A DNA stretch of 15,823 nucleotides, from assembly GCA_947627125.1 (NCBI GenBank), contig CANQUY010000027.1:1-15823 (forward strand), given 5' to 3'. Shown here piece by piece: positions 1 through 5,749 of this stretch (position 1 is its first letter; every line of letters begins with the position of its first letter). The notes below the pieces were generated by a model, which was not told where the DNA came from, made no database searches, and saw only the letters and a list, made by a program, of their open reading frames with translations. Source of the stretch: an uncultured Clostridia bacterium (GTDB taxonomy: Bacteria; Bacillota; Clostridia; Christensenellales; Borkfalkiaceae). The translations under genes were made by a program, and so were the position numbers.

Positions 1-530
1 ACGGCATGATCCTGACACTTTTTGAGTTCGCCGACGATATATTCGATCTTTTGGAGGACTTCCGCCTTCCGCGCCTCGCCCGTGCCCGCGTTGGCATAGG
101 CCTGCGCAAGGGCGGTGAGGTAGTGCCCCAGCGTGTGTCCGCCGATGAGTTTCCCCTCCCAGTTTCCGCCGTAGCCCTCGGAGGCCTGCGCCTCATCGGG
201 AATTTTGGCGTTCACATAGAAATAGTAGAGAAGTTTGTCCGCGTCGATCGTATCGACGAGATAAACGAGCTCCTTGTCGAGCGCGTTCACGGCATAGGGA
301 TCGGTGATCGTCACTTCGTCGATGCCCGTGTAGGTGGGAGCGGAGGCGTCTTGGACTGTGGATTGTTCGATGGGGTCCTTTGTTTCATCCCCCGTTTCGC
401 CGCCTGAATTGCCGCCTGTATTGCCGCCCGTTTCACCGCCGCAGCCCGCAAGCACGCCGAGCGAGAGCGGGACACAAAGTAAGGTGGCGAGAAGCCCTTT
501 CATCCATTTCTTTGTCTTTTTCTGTTCCAT
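1..530 (-). CDS. GH127/DUF1680-like lipoprotein (beta-L-arabinofuranosidase family), C-terminus off the window
   Basis: This open frame runs off the left edge of the window, so only the first 176 residues are visible. Residues 1-29 form a signal peptide ending in the lipobox LAGC, so Cys30 is probably lipidated and the protein sits on the outer face of the membrane. A Gly/Thr/Glu-rich linker follows (about 31-55). From about residue 75 the sequence resembles the start of glycoside hydrolase family 127 (old DUF1680) catalytic domains: a DKLLYYFYVNAKIP stretch, then GNWEGKLIGGHTLGHYLTAL (123-142), AYANAG, and a YIVGELKKCQ helix (164-173). Family members release L-arabinofuranose from plant glycans or glycoproteins. 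The catalytic residues lie beyond the window, so substrate and activity cannot be judged. The ATG at 530-528 is preceded by AAGGGGG about 12 nt upstream. It diverges from an AraC-type regulator, its likely controller. Confidence 0.75.
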   Translation of the reverse strand, partial: MEQKKTKKWMKGLLATLLCVPLSLGVLAGCGGETGGNTGGNSGGETGDETKDPIEQSTVQDASAPTYTGIDEVTITDPYAVNALDKELVYLVDTIDADKLLYYFYVNAKIPDEAQASEGYGGNWEGKLIGGHTLGHYLTALAQAYANAGTGEARKAEVLQKIEYIVGELKKCQDHA

Positions 531-554
531 TTTCGGAATTTTCCCCCTTTTTTT

Positions 555-571
555 GTTGCAAGTCTTGTAAC
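555..571. promoter_or_regulatory. 17-bp palindrome in the divergent promoter region, candidate operator
   Basis: GTTGCAAGTCTTGTAAC is an inverted repeat with 8-bp arms (one mismatch) around a central T. It abuts the probable -35 of the araC-type gene and lies just downstream of the probable start of the GH127-like transcript, so a bound protein could affect both. Which protein binds is unknown: AraC proteins often use direct repeats, so a LacI- or GntR-type factor is equally possible. Confidence 0.4.
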
Positions 572-572
572 T

Positions 573-602
573 TTGCACAAAATATGTTACTATCATTATA
601 GT
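573..602 (+). promoter_or_regulatory. Probable promoter of the AraC-family gene
   Basis: TTGCAC (573-578) and TATAGT (597-602) are separated by 18 nt and read towards the regulator gene, whose ATG is at 658. The -10 overlaps the -10 of the opposing promoter, so the two may compete for RNA polymerase. Confidence 0.4.
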
Positions 603-622
603 ATATCGTTGGATTTTGACAA
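595..622 (-). promoter_or_regulatory. Probable promoter of the GH127-like gene
   Basis: On the minus strand TTGTCA (622-617) and a perfect TATAAT (600-595) are separated by 16 nt. Transcription would start near 588 and give a leader of about 60 nt containing the 555-571 palindrome. Confidence 0.5.
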
Positions 623-657
623 TCTCAGAAAGAAATACGGGGGTATCGAAAGGTAAG

Positions 658-1443
658 ATGTTGCACTTTTGTTTGGAAACGCCCGTTGACATGCTCTGGT
701 TCGGGGAGTTCATCTCGCCGCAAAAGGACTGGAAGCATCTCACGCGGCGGCTGTTTGAATACGAGATGATGATCGTCACCGAGGGGGAACTCTACATTGC
801 CGACGACGACAGGGAGTACCATGTGAGGGAGGGAGAATATCTCATCATGTCCCCCACCCGCGTACAGCGGGGCACACGGGTGTGCAAGTGCAGGTTCTAT
901 TGGATGCATTTCCGCTGCGACGCTCTCCCCGCCTCCGTTTCTCTGCCGCCGCAAGCGGCATTCATGGATCGGGAAACCATAGAAACGCTTGCGCATATGC
1001 TCCTTCAGTCCGAGGCGGAACACCCGAGGAGCATTCGCTCCCGCTATCTCGCGACGCAGCTTTTGTTGGAACTTGCGGAGAGCCGCACGGAGGACGAAGC
1101 GGGCCTTTCACAGCGGCAGCAGCTGGTGGATTCCGTCAAGACATTCATCACCTATCACAGATTTTCGGAGATCAAGGTGAAGGACATTGCCGATGCGCTG
1201 GGATATCATGAAAAGTACCTCTCGGCAGTCTTTCATGAAACGGAGGGCGTCACGCTGAAGCGGTATCTCATCCATATGCGGCTCGCCGAGGCAAAGCGGC
1301 TGCTGCTCGAAACGGACTACACCGTTTCCGAAGTGGCGTACTATCTGAATTTTCCCTCCCCGCACAATTTCTCCCGCTTTTTCAGGCAGGAAACGGGCCA
1401 AACCGCCACCGCGTTCCGCACCTCCCCTCCCGCCTCGACCTAA
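658..1443 (+). CDS. AraC-family transcriptional regulator
   Basis: The predicted protein has 261 residues, normal for the family. The N-terminal half (about 10-90) resembles the cupin-like sensor arm of AraC regulators, with a REGEYLIMSP stretch typical of the effector-binding jelly roll. The C-terminal 100 residues form the double helix-turn-helix DNA-binding domain: HTH1 around IADALGYHEKYLSAVFHE (177-194) and HTH2 around VSEVAYYLNFPSPHNFSRFFR (223-243), with the family-typical F-R/K-x-x-x-G at the end. I chose the ATG at 658, which has AAAGG just upstream. An in-frame TTG at 616 would add 14 residues but has no ribosome-binding site and lies in the promoter of the divergent gene. By position it probably activates the GH127-like lipoprotein in response to a sugar; the sugar (arabinose-type) is a guess. 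No clear terminator follows. Confidence 0.9.
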   Translation: MLHFCLETPVDMLWFGEFISPQKDWKHLTRRLFEYEMMIVTEGELYIADDDREYHVREGEYLIMSPTRVQRGTRVCKCRFYWMHFRCDALPASVSLPPQAAFMDRETIETLAHMLLQSEAEHPRSIRSRYLATQLLLELAESRTEDEAGLSQRQQLVDSVKTFITYHRFSEIKVKDIADALGYHEKYLSAVFHETEGVTLKRYLIHMRLAEAKRLLLETDYTVSEVAYYLNFPSPHNFSRFFRQETGQTATAFRTSPPAST

Positions 1444-1467
1444 CCGCAGGGCCCTATGACGCCCCGC

Positions 1468-1679
1468 GCCCTCATCCCGCCTCGCGCGCATTCTTGTTGC
1501 ACTAAGCGCGGCACGAGCGCGTAGCGCGAAGTAGCGAAGCGAGCGGATCTCGTAAACCAACGGAAGCAGCCCCGCCCTCATCCCGCCCCGCGCGCATTCT
1601 TGTTGCACTAAGCGCGGCACGAGCGCGTAGCGCGAAGTAGCGTAGCGAGCGGATCTCGTAAACCAACGGAAGCAGCCCC
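1468..1679. repeat. 106-bp tandem duplication (repeat family C, copies 1 and 2)
   Basis: Two nearly identical 106-bp units (1468-1573 and 1574-1679) lie head to tail after the AraC gene. They differ at only a few bases. Each contains a G+C-rich core rich in CGCG and AGCG steps (for example GAGCGCGTAGCGCGAAGTAG) that can fold on itself. Short frames crossing this block show no protein-like features, so it is treated as noncoding. A diverged, inverted partial copy lies at 5822-5894. Confidence 0.85.
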
Positions 1680-1682
1680 CGC

Positions 1683-1820
1683 GTCATTCTGAGAACACGA
1701 GCGGAACGAGAGGACGGGAACTAACCCGAAGAATCTCGCGGGGCGTATACAGACACTATGCGGCGAGATGCTTCGGTTCAGCCCTCGTAGACTGCGTTCC
1801 ACTCCTCTTCTCAGCATGAC
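1683..1820. repeat. Long palindromic repeat, family A copy 1 (138 bp)
   Basis: The element starts GTCATTCTGAGAA and ends TTCTCAGCATGAC, so its ends are inverted repeats with one mismatch. Inside, CCCGAAGAATCTCGCGG is mirrored by CGGCGAGATGCTTCGG, so the whole element can fold into one long imperfect hairpin with a loop of about 20 nt. It contains no credible gene and resembles REP/MITE-like intergenic repeats. Confidence 0.85.
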
Positions 1821-1837
1821 GCCGCCCCGTCCCCCGC

Positions 1838-1975
1838 GTCATTCTGAGAACACGAGCAGAACGAGAGGACGGGAACTAACCCGAAGAATCTCGCGGGGGA
1901 ATACGGCCACTTTGCGGCGAGATGCTTCGGTTCAACTCCCGTAAACTGCGTTCTTTCTCCCCTTCTCAGCATGAC
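1838..1975. repeat. Long palindromic repeat, family A copy 2 (138 bp)
   Basis: Same length, orientation and hairpin layout as copy 1, only 17 bp away, and nearly identical in the left arm. The right arm and loop have diverged slightly. Like the other copies it is followed directly by GCC. Confidence 0.85.
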
Positions 1976-2000
1976 GCCGCCATAAATTCCCGTTGGTCTA

Positions 2001-2030
2001 ATGGGATCCTTCGCTGCGCTCAGGATGAGC
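2001..2030. repeat. Short repeat unit B, copy 1
   Basis: ATGGGATCCTTCG followed by CTGCGCTCAGGATGAGC. On the opposite strand it reads TCATCCTGAG...CGAAGGATCC, parallel to TCATTCTGAG...CGAAGAATCTC of family A, so B looks like a compact relative of A without the spacer. A second copy lies at 15564-15593, and both follow a family A element. Confidence 0.7.
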
Positions 2031-2043
2031 GGCAACAACAAAT

Positions 2044-2077
2044 ACGCGGCGGGGCATTGCAAAATGCCCCGCCGCGT
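2044..2077 (-). terminator. Hairpin terminator of the DUF1858 gene
   Basis: A perfect 15-bp stem (2044-2058 with 2063-2077, core GCGGCGGGGCATT) closes on a 4-nt loop. It lies 17 nt past the stop codon of the minus-strand gene ending at 2095. The U-tract on that strand is weak (GTATTTGTTG), but the very stable stem fits a transcription end and separates the gene from the repeat block. Confidence 0.75.
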
Positions 2078-2094
2078 TATCATAATTTTTAATT

Positions 2095-2292
2095 TCACTC
2101 AACCCCTTCGTTGAGCTTTGCGAGAAGTTCCTCGAGGTCGTTATCATGGACGGCGACTGCCTCCGCGATCGTTTCGCCGTGCGCAAGGGCGCAGCCAAAG
2201 CAGTGCATCCCCGCCTCCATCAGAATTTCAGCCGCATTGGGATTGAGTTCAAGGCAATCCGCAATGAGCGTATCCGCAGTGATCTTTGCCAT
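2095..2292 (-). CDS. DUF1858-domain protein (hybrid-cluster-protein-associated redox disulfide domain)
   Basis: A 65-residue protein made of a single small helical domain matching the DUF1858 family: ITADTLIADCLELNPNAAEI, then a CFGC pair (Cys31 and Cys34) in MHCFGCALAHGE, then TIAEAV. In this family the CxxC pair is thought to be redox-active, and members often stand near or are fused to hybrid cluster protein or other redox proteins; no such partner is in this window. There is no signal peptide, so it is probably cytoplasmic. The ATG has a good AAGGAG nine bases upstream. Its own promoter and hairpin terminator make it a one-gene transcription unit. The exact reaction is unknown. Confidence 0.85.
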   Translation of the reverse strand: MAKITADTLIADCLELNPNAAEILMEAGMHCFGCALAHGETIAEAVAVHDNDLEELLAKLNEGVE

Positions 2293-2325
2293 ATCTGTTT
2301 TCTCCTTGTCTGTTTTTCTGCGTCT

Positions 2326-2354
2326 ATTATATCACGCCTTTTTTGTGTTTGCAA
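2326..2354 (-). promoter_or_regulatory. Sigma-A-type promoter of the DUF1858 gene
   Basis: On the minus strand TTGCAA (2354-2349), a 17-nt spacer and a perfect TATAAT (2331-2326) lie between the spoVAC stop and the DUF1858 start. The leader would be about 30 nt. Confidence 0.65.
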
Positions 2355-2370
2355 CTGTTTTTTTATGCTT

Positions 2371-2832
2371 TTACAGGCCGATGAGCCAATAGATGAGCCC
2401 GACTGCCGCCCCCGCACTCACCCCGAACACGATGATGGGCCCCGCGACGACGAACATTTTGGCCGCCATGCCGTAGACGTAGCCCTCCGTCTTGAATTCG
2501 ATGGCGGGAGAGGCGACGGAATTCGCAAACCCCGTGATGGGGACGATGGAACCCGCCCCCGCGTTCTTGCCGATGCGGTCGTACACGCCGATGCCCGTAA
2601 GGAGGGTTCCCAAAAAGATGAGGATCACCGAAACGGTCCCCGCGAGTTCATCCCCTTGAAGCCCCGCAAATTCAAGCATATATCGAAAAAATTGCCCGAT
2701 CGTGCAGATGAATCCGCCGACGAGAAAGGCCCTCAGGCAGGTCTTGAAATGCTGCGTGGGCGGGTCGAACGTGTTGACGTAGTTGATATAATTGCGGTTG
2801 CGGTTGTAATTTTCCCTGCCGCGGCCCGTCAT
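2371..2832 (-). CDS. spoVAC: Stage V sporulation protein AC
   Basis: A 153-residue membrane protein matching SpoVAC, a subunit of the inner-membrane SpoVA complex that moves Ca-dipicolinic acid into the forespore and releases it at germination. Diagnostic stretches are AFLVGGFICTIGQ near residue 35, then LLTGIGVYDRIGKNAGAGS and VPITGFANSVASPAIEFKTE in the middle, and a closing hydrophobic helix. Several membrane segments are evident. The ATG at 2832 is used because AAAGGGAG stands eight bases upstream and the length then fits the family. An in-frame start at 2958 would add a polar 42-residue extension unlike SpoVAC. The usual partners spoVAD and spoVAE do not follow: the next gene is the DUF1858 protein. 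Either spoVAC is split from its operon here or the partners are elsewhere. Confidence 0.93.
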   Translation of the reverse strand: MTGRGRENYNRNRNYINYVNTFDPPTQHFKTCLRAFLVGGFICTIGQFFRYMLEFAGLQGDELAGTVSVILIFLGTLLTGIGVYDRIGKNAGAGSIVPITGFANSVASPAIEFKTEGYVYGMAAKMFVVAGPIIVFGVSAGAAVGLIYWLIGL

Positions 2833-2921
2833 TGTCTGAACTCCCTTTCGACCGCCTCGGGAAAGCAGGACTCCCTCTCCTCTTTCGTCTTTCCGAGCGG
2901 ATTTGTCTTGATCTTCTTCAT
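2829..2921 (-). CDS. Possible 30-aa ORF overlapping the spoVAC start
   Basis: ATG at 2921 opens a 30-codon frame, starting MKKIKTNPLGKTKEERE and ending REFRQ, whose stop codon overlaps the spoVAC ATG as ATGA. That geometry is typical of translational coupling, and the lysine/glutamate-rich sequence looks more protein-like than chance. Against it, no good ribosome-binding site precedes the ATG, and a weak sporulation-type promoter (TGTATA, 17 nt, CTAAATT) could start transcription almost at the ATG. I do not recognise the product. It may be only the spoVAC leader. Confidence 0.3.
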   Translation of the reverse strand: MKKIKTNPLGKTKEERESCFPEAVEREFRQ

Positions 2922-2970
2922 GCCTATAATTTAGGAAATCGGAAGGTTTTTTATACATGGCGGAAACTTG

Positions 2971-3825
2971 TTACAGACATTCCTTTGCGCCGATTCTGTC
3001 ACGGAGCCATTTTGCAAGTTTTGTGCTCGGAACCGAAATCTTGTCCCGCAAGGCACGGTACAGGGAATCCGTTTCCGTCCCCTCCCTCCAGCGACTGAGC
3101 AGCTCTTCCAAAACACTCCCGAGCCCTTTGATGGAAACCTCGGCCGTTTTTGCGATCTCCGCAGAGGCGTTTTTCACAGCTTCCGCAAGCCCTTCCGCCT
3201 CTGTTTGACATTCCGCCGCCTGCATCGCCGCACGGATATTGGCCGCAGAGCCCCTCTCCAGAAGATATATGAGGAGATCTACCTTCCCCCAATCGCAAAC
3301 ACGAATCAGCGGATAGATCTTTTCTGTATAGGCAAGAAGCGAATACACCTCTTCCGCACTCTTTCTGTATGCAAAAAAGTCAGCTTTATACTTTTTGATC
3401 TCCCGTATGCTGACGGCGACGCAGATGAAAAGCCGCAGAAGCAGAGGGCTGAAAACGAGCAGGATGAATAAGATCTTCGGCAATAGGCCAACCGTATCGA
3501 GCATTCCCACTGCGCCGAACACGGCGAGCAGAACGGCAGCCGCGATCTGTAAGATCGGAAATAGAAAATCCAATACGGTGTAAAATGCCGAGGAAAAACC
3601 GGAAAGAAGGGATAAAAGATAGAAATTTGTAACGTTTGACCGCAATCTCTTCCAAAAACACAGCCACGAAGAAAAGCGGAGAGAGCGGGAATTTTCCCCT
3701 CCGCCGCGCCGACGGCACGTTCCCGTCACGGGCTCTGCAGCTGTAGGATACCGATTGCAGAGCAGCGACATGACTGCACGGATCGCGTAAAGCTCTGAGA
3801 GGGTTTCTTGCATGTTCTCTTCCAT
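2971..3825 (-). CDS. Unknown membrane protein in the sporulation gene neighbourhood
   Basis: I do not recognise this 284-residue protein. Residues 1-60 are polar, with a basic CRRRGGG patch (37-43). Residues about 67-140 are strongly hydrophobic and could form three membrane segments (about 67-90, 91-108 and 117-140). The remainder (141-284) is a charged, mostly helical cytoplasmic-type tail: a KKYKADFFAYRKSAEEVYSL helix, then CDWGKVDLLIYLLERGSA and a long helix rich in Ala and Glu (200-245). The ATG at 3825 is chosen for its strong AAGGAG seven bases upstream. The frame stays open upstream to 3918, but that Cys/His-rich extension has no ribosome-binding site and runs into a hairpin arm. It lies between spoIIID and spoVAC on the same strand, 50 nt before the spoVAC leader, so a sporulation role is possible but unproven. 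Its codons look less G+C-rich than those of the large genes. Confidence 0.75.
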   Translation of the reverse strand: MEENMQETLSELYAIRAVMSLLCNRYPTAAEPVTGTCRRRGGGENSRSLRFSSWLCFWKRLRSNVTNFYLLSLLSGFSSAFYTVLDFLFPILQIAAAVLLAVFGAVGMLDTVGLLPKILFILLVFSPLLLRLFICVAVSIREIKKYKADFFAYRKSAEEVYSLLAYTEKIYPLIRVCDWGKVDLLIYLLERGSAANIRAAMQAAECQTEAEGLAEAVKNASAEIAKTAEVSIKGLGSVLEELLSRWREGTETDSLYRALRDKISVPSTKLAKWLRDRIGAKECL

Positions 3826-3900
3826 GTGTATCTCCTTCGTATGGGCAAAAAATAAGGACGCTCCGCATTGGGAACGCCCGCAGTGAGTACCCCAATGTGT

Positions 3901-4001
3901 TGCGCCACAACTTTTCATATATCATTCAACATACGGAAAAGAGGGATACACCTTGCCAAAGTTGTAGCCGTACATTGAATGAATTATTCAGTTGTGGCGC
4001 A
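3901..4001 (-). other. Long imperfect palindrome, probable 5' leader hairpin
   Basis: TGCGCCACAACT at 3901-3912 is perfectly mirrored by AGTTGTGGCGCA at 3990-4001. Further in, TCATTCAACATACGG (3922-3936) nearly mirrors CCGTACATTGAATGA (3968-3982). The 101 bp can thus form a hairpin with arms of about 35 nt and a loop of about 31 nt. The promoter at 4008-4036 should start transcription near 4001, exactly at the outer end of the hairpin, so the mRNA of the 284-aa protein would begin with it. It could stabilise the RNA or act as a regulatory leader. It could instead be a small mobile palindrome that happens to end here. Confidence 0.65.
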
Positions 4002-4007
4002 TGAAAC

Positions 4008-4036
4008 AGTATAGCACAGATTCTGAAAATTTGCAA
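4008..4036 (-). promoter_or_regulatory. Probable promoter of the 284-aa membrane protein gene
   Basis: On the minus strand TTGCAA (4036-4031), a 17-nt spacer and TATACT (4013-4008) form a good sigma-A-type promoter. The predicted start lies at the edge of the leader hairpin, giving a 5' UTR of about 175 nt. Confidence 0.55.
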
Positions 4037-4127
4037 GACTATTTCTGCTTTTTGTTGATTTTCGGTAAAAAAAGGAACCCGTGACCGTTTCTTCCCGCAC
4101 AGGACAACGATCCCCCTCTTTCGGGAT

Positions 4128-4397
4128 CTATCGGCCAAGGTGAGGCAGATGCTTCCCCGCATATTTTTTGCGGGTGGACTCGCCGCCGCGGAGATGCCGC
4201 TCGGAAAGATTCTTCTCGAGCACCTCTTTGACGCGCAGATACAATTCAAAATCGATGCCTTGAAGCCGCTCCGTGACGTCCTTATGCACGGTGGATTTGC
4301 TGGTGCCGAGGGCGACGGCGCAGGTGCGGACCGTACAACCCGTCTTTACAATATATTCTCCGCATTTGACCGCCCTGCTCTCAATTTCTTTCCACAC
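4128..4397 (-). CDS. spoIIID: Sporulation transcription factor SpoIIID
   Basis: This 89-residue protein matches SpoIIID, the DNA-binding regulator that with sigma-E and sigma-K switches mother-cell genes on or off during spore formation. The helix-turn-helix lies at about 22-43 (TVRTCAVALGTSKSTVHKDV), followed by TERL, and the family-typical RHLRGGE (67-73) with a basic C-terminal tail binds DNA. The start is a GTG at 4397, with AAAGGGGG about ten bases upstream; no in-frame ATG fits better. Family length is about 80-95 residues, so it appears complete. A weak hairpin (GATCCC/GGGATC, 4109-4128) overlaps the stop, but no U-tract follows, so some read-through towards the next gene is possible. 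Its own promoter could be sigma-E-type: ACATAAA, 14 nt, CATAGGTA upstream is only a loose match. Confidence 0.95.
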   Translation of the reverse strand: MWKEIESRAVKCGEYIVKTGCTVRTCAVALGTSKSTVHKDVTERLQGIDFELYLRVKEVLEKNLSERHLRGGESTRKKYAGKHLPHLGR

Positions 4398-4410
4398 AAA
4401 AACCGCCCCC

Positions 4411-4442
4411 TTTCGACAAGATATTCTATACCTATGTCGAAA
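4411..4442. promoter_or_regulatory. Inverted repeat just upstream of spoIIID, candidate operator or leader stem
   Basis: TTTCGACA (4411-4418) and TGTCGAAA (4435-4442) are perfect 8-bp inverted arms 16 bp apart. They sit immediately before the ribosome-binding region of spoIIID and enclose the A+T-rich GGTATAGAATATC on the minus strand. This could be an operator around the promoter or a stem in the mRNA leader. Confidence 0.35.
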
Positions 4443-4720
4443 ATAGGCGATTTATGTGCGTTTTACCGCCTTACTCCGAAACACGTTTCTCAGATGTATC
4501 TTATTTTGAGCGATCCTTTGTTCACCAAACTGCAAATTCACACCTTACTTACATTTGCATTGAGTTAACGTGCAGAGTTTCTGCAGATCGAACAAAAGCA
4601 AAATTGACCATGTTCAGTTTCAAAAAATTTGCAAAAAGATTTACAATGTTTTTTTGTTAAAAATTCTATATCAATCATCTGATCCGAAACTGCTATTTCC
4701 GCATAAACAATTAAAATTCA
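4443..4720. other. A+T-rich spacer without a recognisable gene
   Basis: About 280 bp between spoIIID and the permease terminator, markedly richer in A and T than its surroundings. The only structure I see is two short palindromes, GAAACACGTTTC (4478-4489) and TGCAGAGTTTCTGCA (about 4571-4585). A 68-codon plus-strand frame (4454-4660) has no ribosome-binding site or domain-like pattern and is not called. Confidence 0.5.
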
Positions 4721-4724
4721 GATG

Positions 4725-4759
4725 CGGCCGATTTGAACTATAAAATTTCAAATCGGCCG
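4725..4759. terminator. Hairpin terminator after the ABC permease, with T-run on the plus strand
   Basis: A 13-bp perfect stem (CGGCCGATTTGAA with TTCAAATCGGCCG) and a 9-nt loop. On the plus strand GTTTTTT follows at once, an ideal terminator form, yet no plus-strand gene ends here. On the minus strand it lies 20 nt past the permease stop and is followed by CATCTGAATTTTAATTG. It probably ends the permease transcript and blocks antisense transcription. Confidence 0.75.
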
Positions 4760-4779
4760 TTTTTTGGAATATTCTAAGT

Positions 4780-5664
4780 TTATTCAACGGGATGAGGCGG
4801 TTTGCCGGTCACGCGGATGGTTTCACCCGTGAGGTAGTACTTCTGCAAGAGCAAAAACAGGGTCACGATCGGCACCGAAATCACGACGCTGCCCGCACAG
4901 AAGGTCGGAAGATTGTCCTGAAGCGTCGAATCCATGATCCACTGCATCCCCTCTCCGACCATAAACCCCGGCAAAACGGCATCCACGATGGAGGGATCGC
5001 TCCACGGCAGCAGAAATCCCATGAGCAGCGTATAGATGATGATCGGCTTTCCGATCGGCAGATAAATTCTGTAGAAAATCTGCAGTTGCGTTGCGCCGTC
5101 CACCTCCGCCGCCTCGGTGATGGAACGGTCCACCGTGTCGTAATATCCCTTGATGATGGAATATCCCAGCCCCGAGCTCGCCGTGTAGACAAGGAGCGCC
5201 CCGAACGGAGCATTGGCTCCCGTCAAATTCCAGGCGTGCAGCCAACCATTCAACACAATGAGCGTCAAGGAGCCGGGGAGCATGCTGAGCACGTAGAGGA
5301 AGCACATCAAAAATTTTCTTCCGCGAAAACGGAATCTCGAGAACGAGTACCCGACCGCCAGCTGAAAGGCCGTCTGGACGATCGCCGTCACCATGCCGAC
5401 GAGCAGGGTGTTGCCGAACCACTTTAGGAACATCGTTTCACGAAAGAGGCGCACATAGTTGTCCAATCCCCAAGTGTGGATCGTCCCGAGGTCGGGATCG
5501 GCACCGCTGCAATGGAAAGATCCGATAACGATTCCGACGATCGGCAGTACCCATATGAGGCTGAGCACGGCGAGAAGGATCTGGATCGCGATATTGACAA
5601 TGGAATCCCTTGTTTTGCGTGATATGTGGCGTTTTTTCTGCATCTGTGAAGGGTCCTTCCCCAT
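4780..5664 (-). CDS. Carbohydrate ABC transporter permease, MalG-type (CUT1 family)
   Basis: A 294-residue inner-membrane permease of the MalG type, one of two membrane subunits of binding-protein-dependent sugar importers. It has a short basic N-terminus, a first membrane helix at about 24-48, a GLDNYVRLF stretch typical of the periplasm-side loop, and about six membrane segments in all. The EAA loop that docks to the ATPase is EAAEVDGATQLQIFYRIYLP (184-203), with the conserved EAA and G. The ATG at 5664 has AAAGGAG five bases upstream; an in-frame start at 5700 lacks one. Neither the MalF-type partner, the sugar-binding lipoprotein nor the ATPase is adjacent, so the transporter is either encoded elsewhere or broken up. 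The substrate cannot be told; an oligosaccharide is likely. Confidence 0.9.
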   Translation of the reverse strand: MGKDPSQMQKKRHISRKTRDSIVNIAIQILLAVLSLIWVLPIVGIVIGSFHCSGADPDLGTIHTWGLDNYVRLFRETMFLKWFGNTLLVGMVTAIVQTAFQLAVGYSFSRFRFRGRKFLMCFLYVLSMLPGSLTLIVLNGWLHAWNLTGANAPFGALLVYTASSGLGYSIIKGYYDTVDRSITEAAEVDGATQLQIFYRIYLPIGKPIIIYTLLMGFLLPWSDPSIVDAVLPGFMVGEGMQWIMDSTLQDNLPTFCAGSVVISVPIVTLFLLLQKYYLTGETIRVTGKPPHPVE

Positions 5665-5749
5665 CCTTTCTCCTTTATGGCTTGTGCTCCTCCGCGCCAT
5701 TATTTGTTAAATTTTTTTCAAATACTTTGTTCTTTGAGCGAACGGTGAT

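Noticed and set aside
616..657. TTG start 14 codons upstream for the AraC gene
   Set aside because: No ribosome-binding site, and it coincides with promoter elements of the divergent gene; ATG 658 has AAAGG upstream.
1468..2030. Repeat block considered as CRISPR array or as small genes
   Set aside because: Units are long palindromes or 106-bp tandems without regular unique spacers, no cas gene is near, and frames through them are low-complexity and repeated.
2833..2958. In-frame upstream extension of spoVAC to 2958
   Set aside because: Would add 42 polar residues not found in SpoVAC; the ATG at 2832 has a good ribosome-binding site and gives the normal length.
3826..3918. N-terminal extension of the 284-aa protein (Cys/His-rich, from ATG 3918)
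   Set aside because: No ribosome-binding site, coincides with a hairpin arm, and the ATG at 3825 has a strong AAGGAG.
4109..4128. Small hairpin at the spoIIID stop as terminator
   Set aside because: Only six base pairs and no U-tract follows; kept as a remark only.
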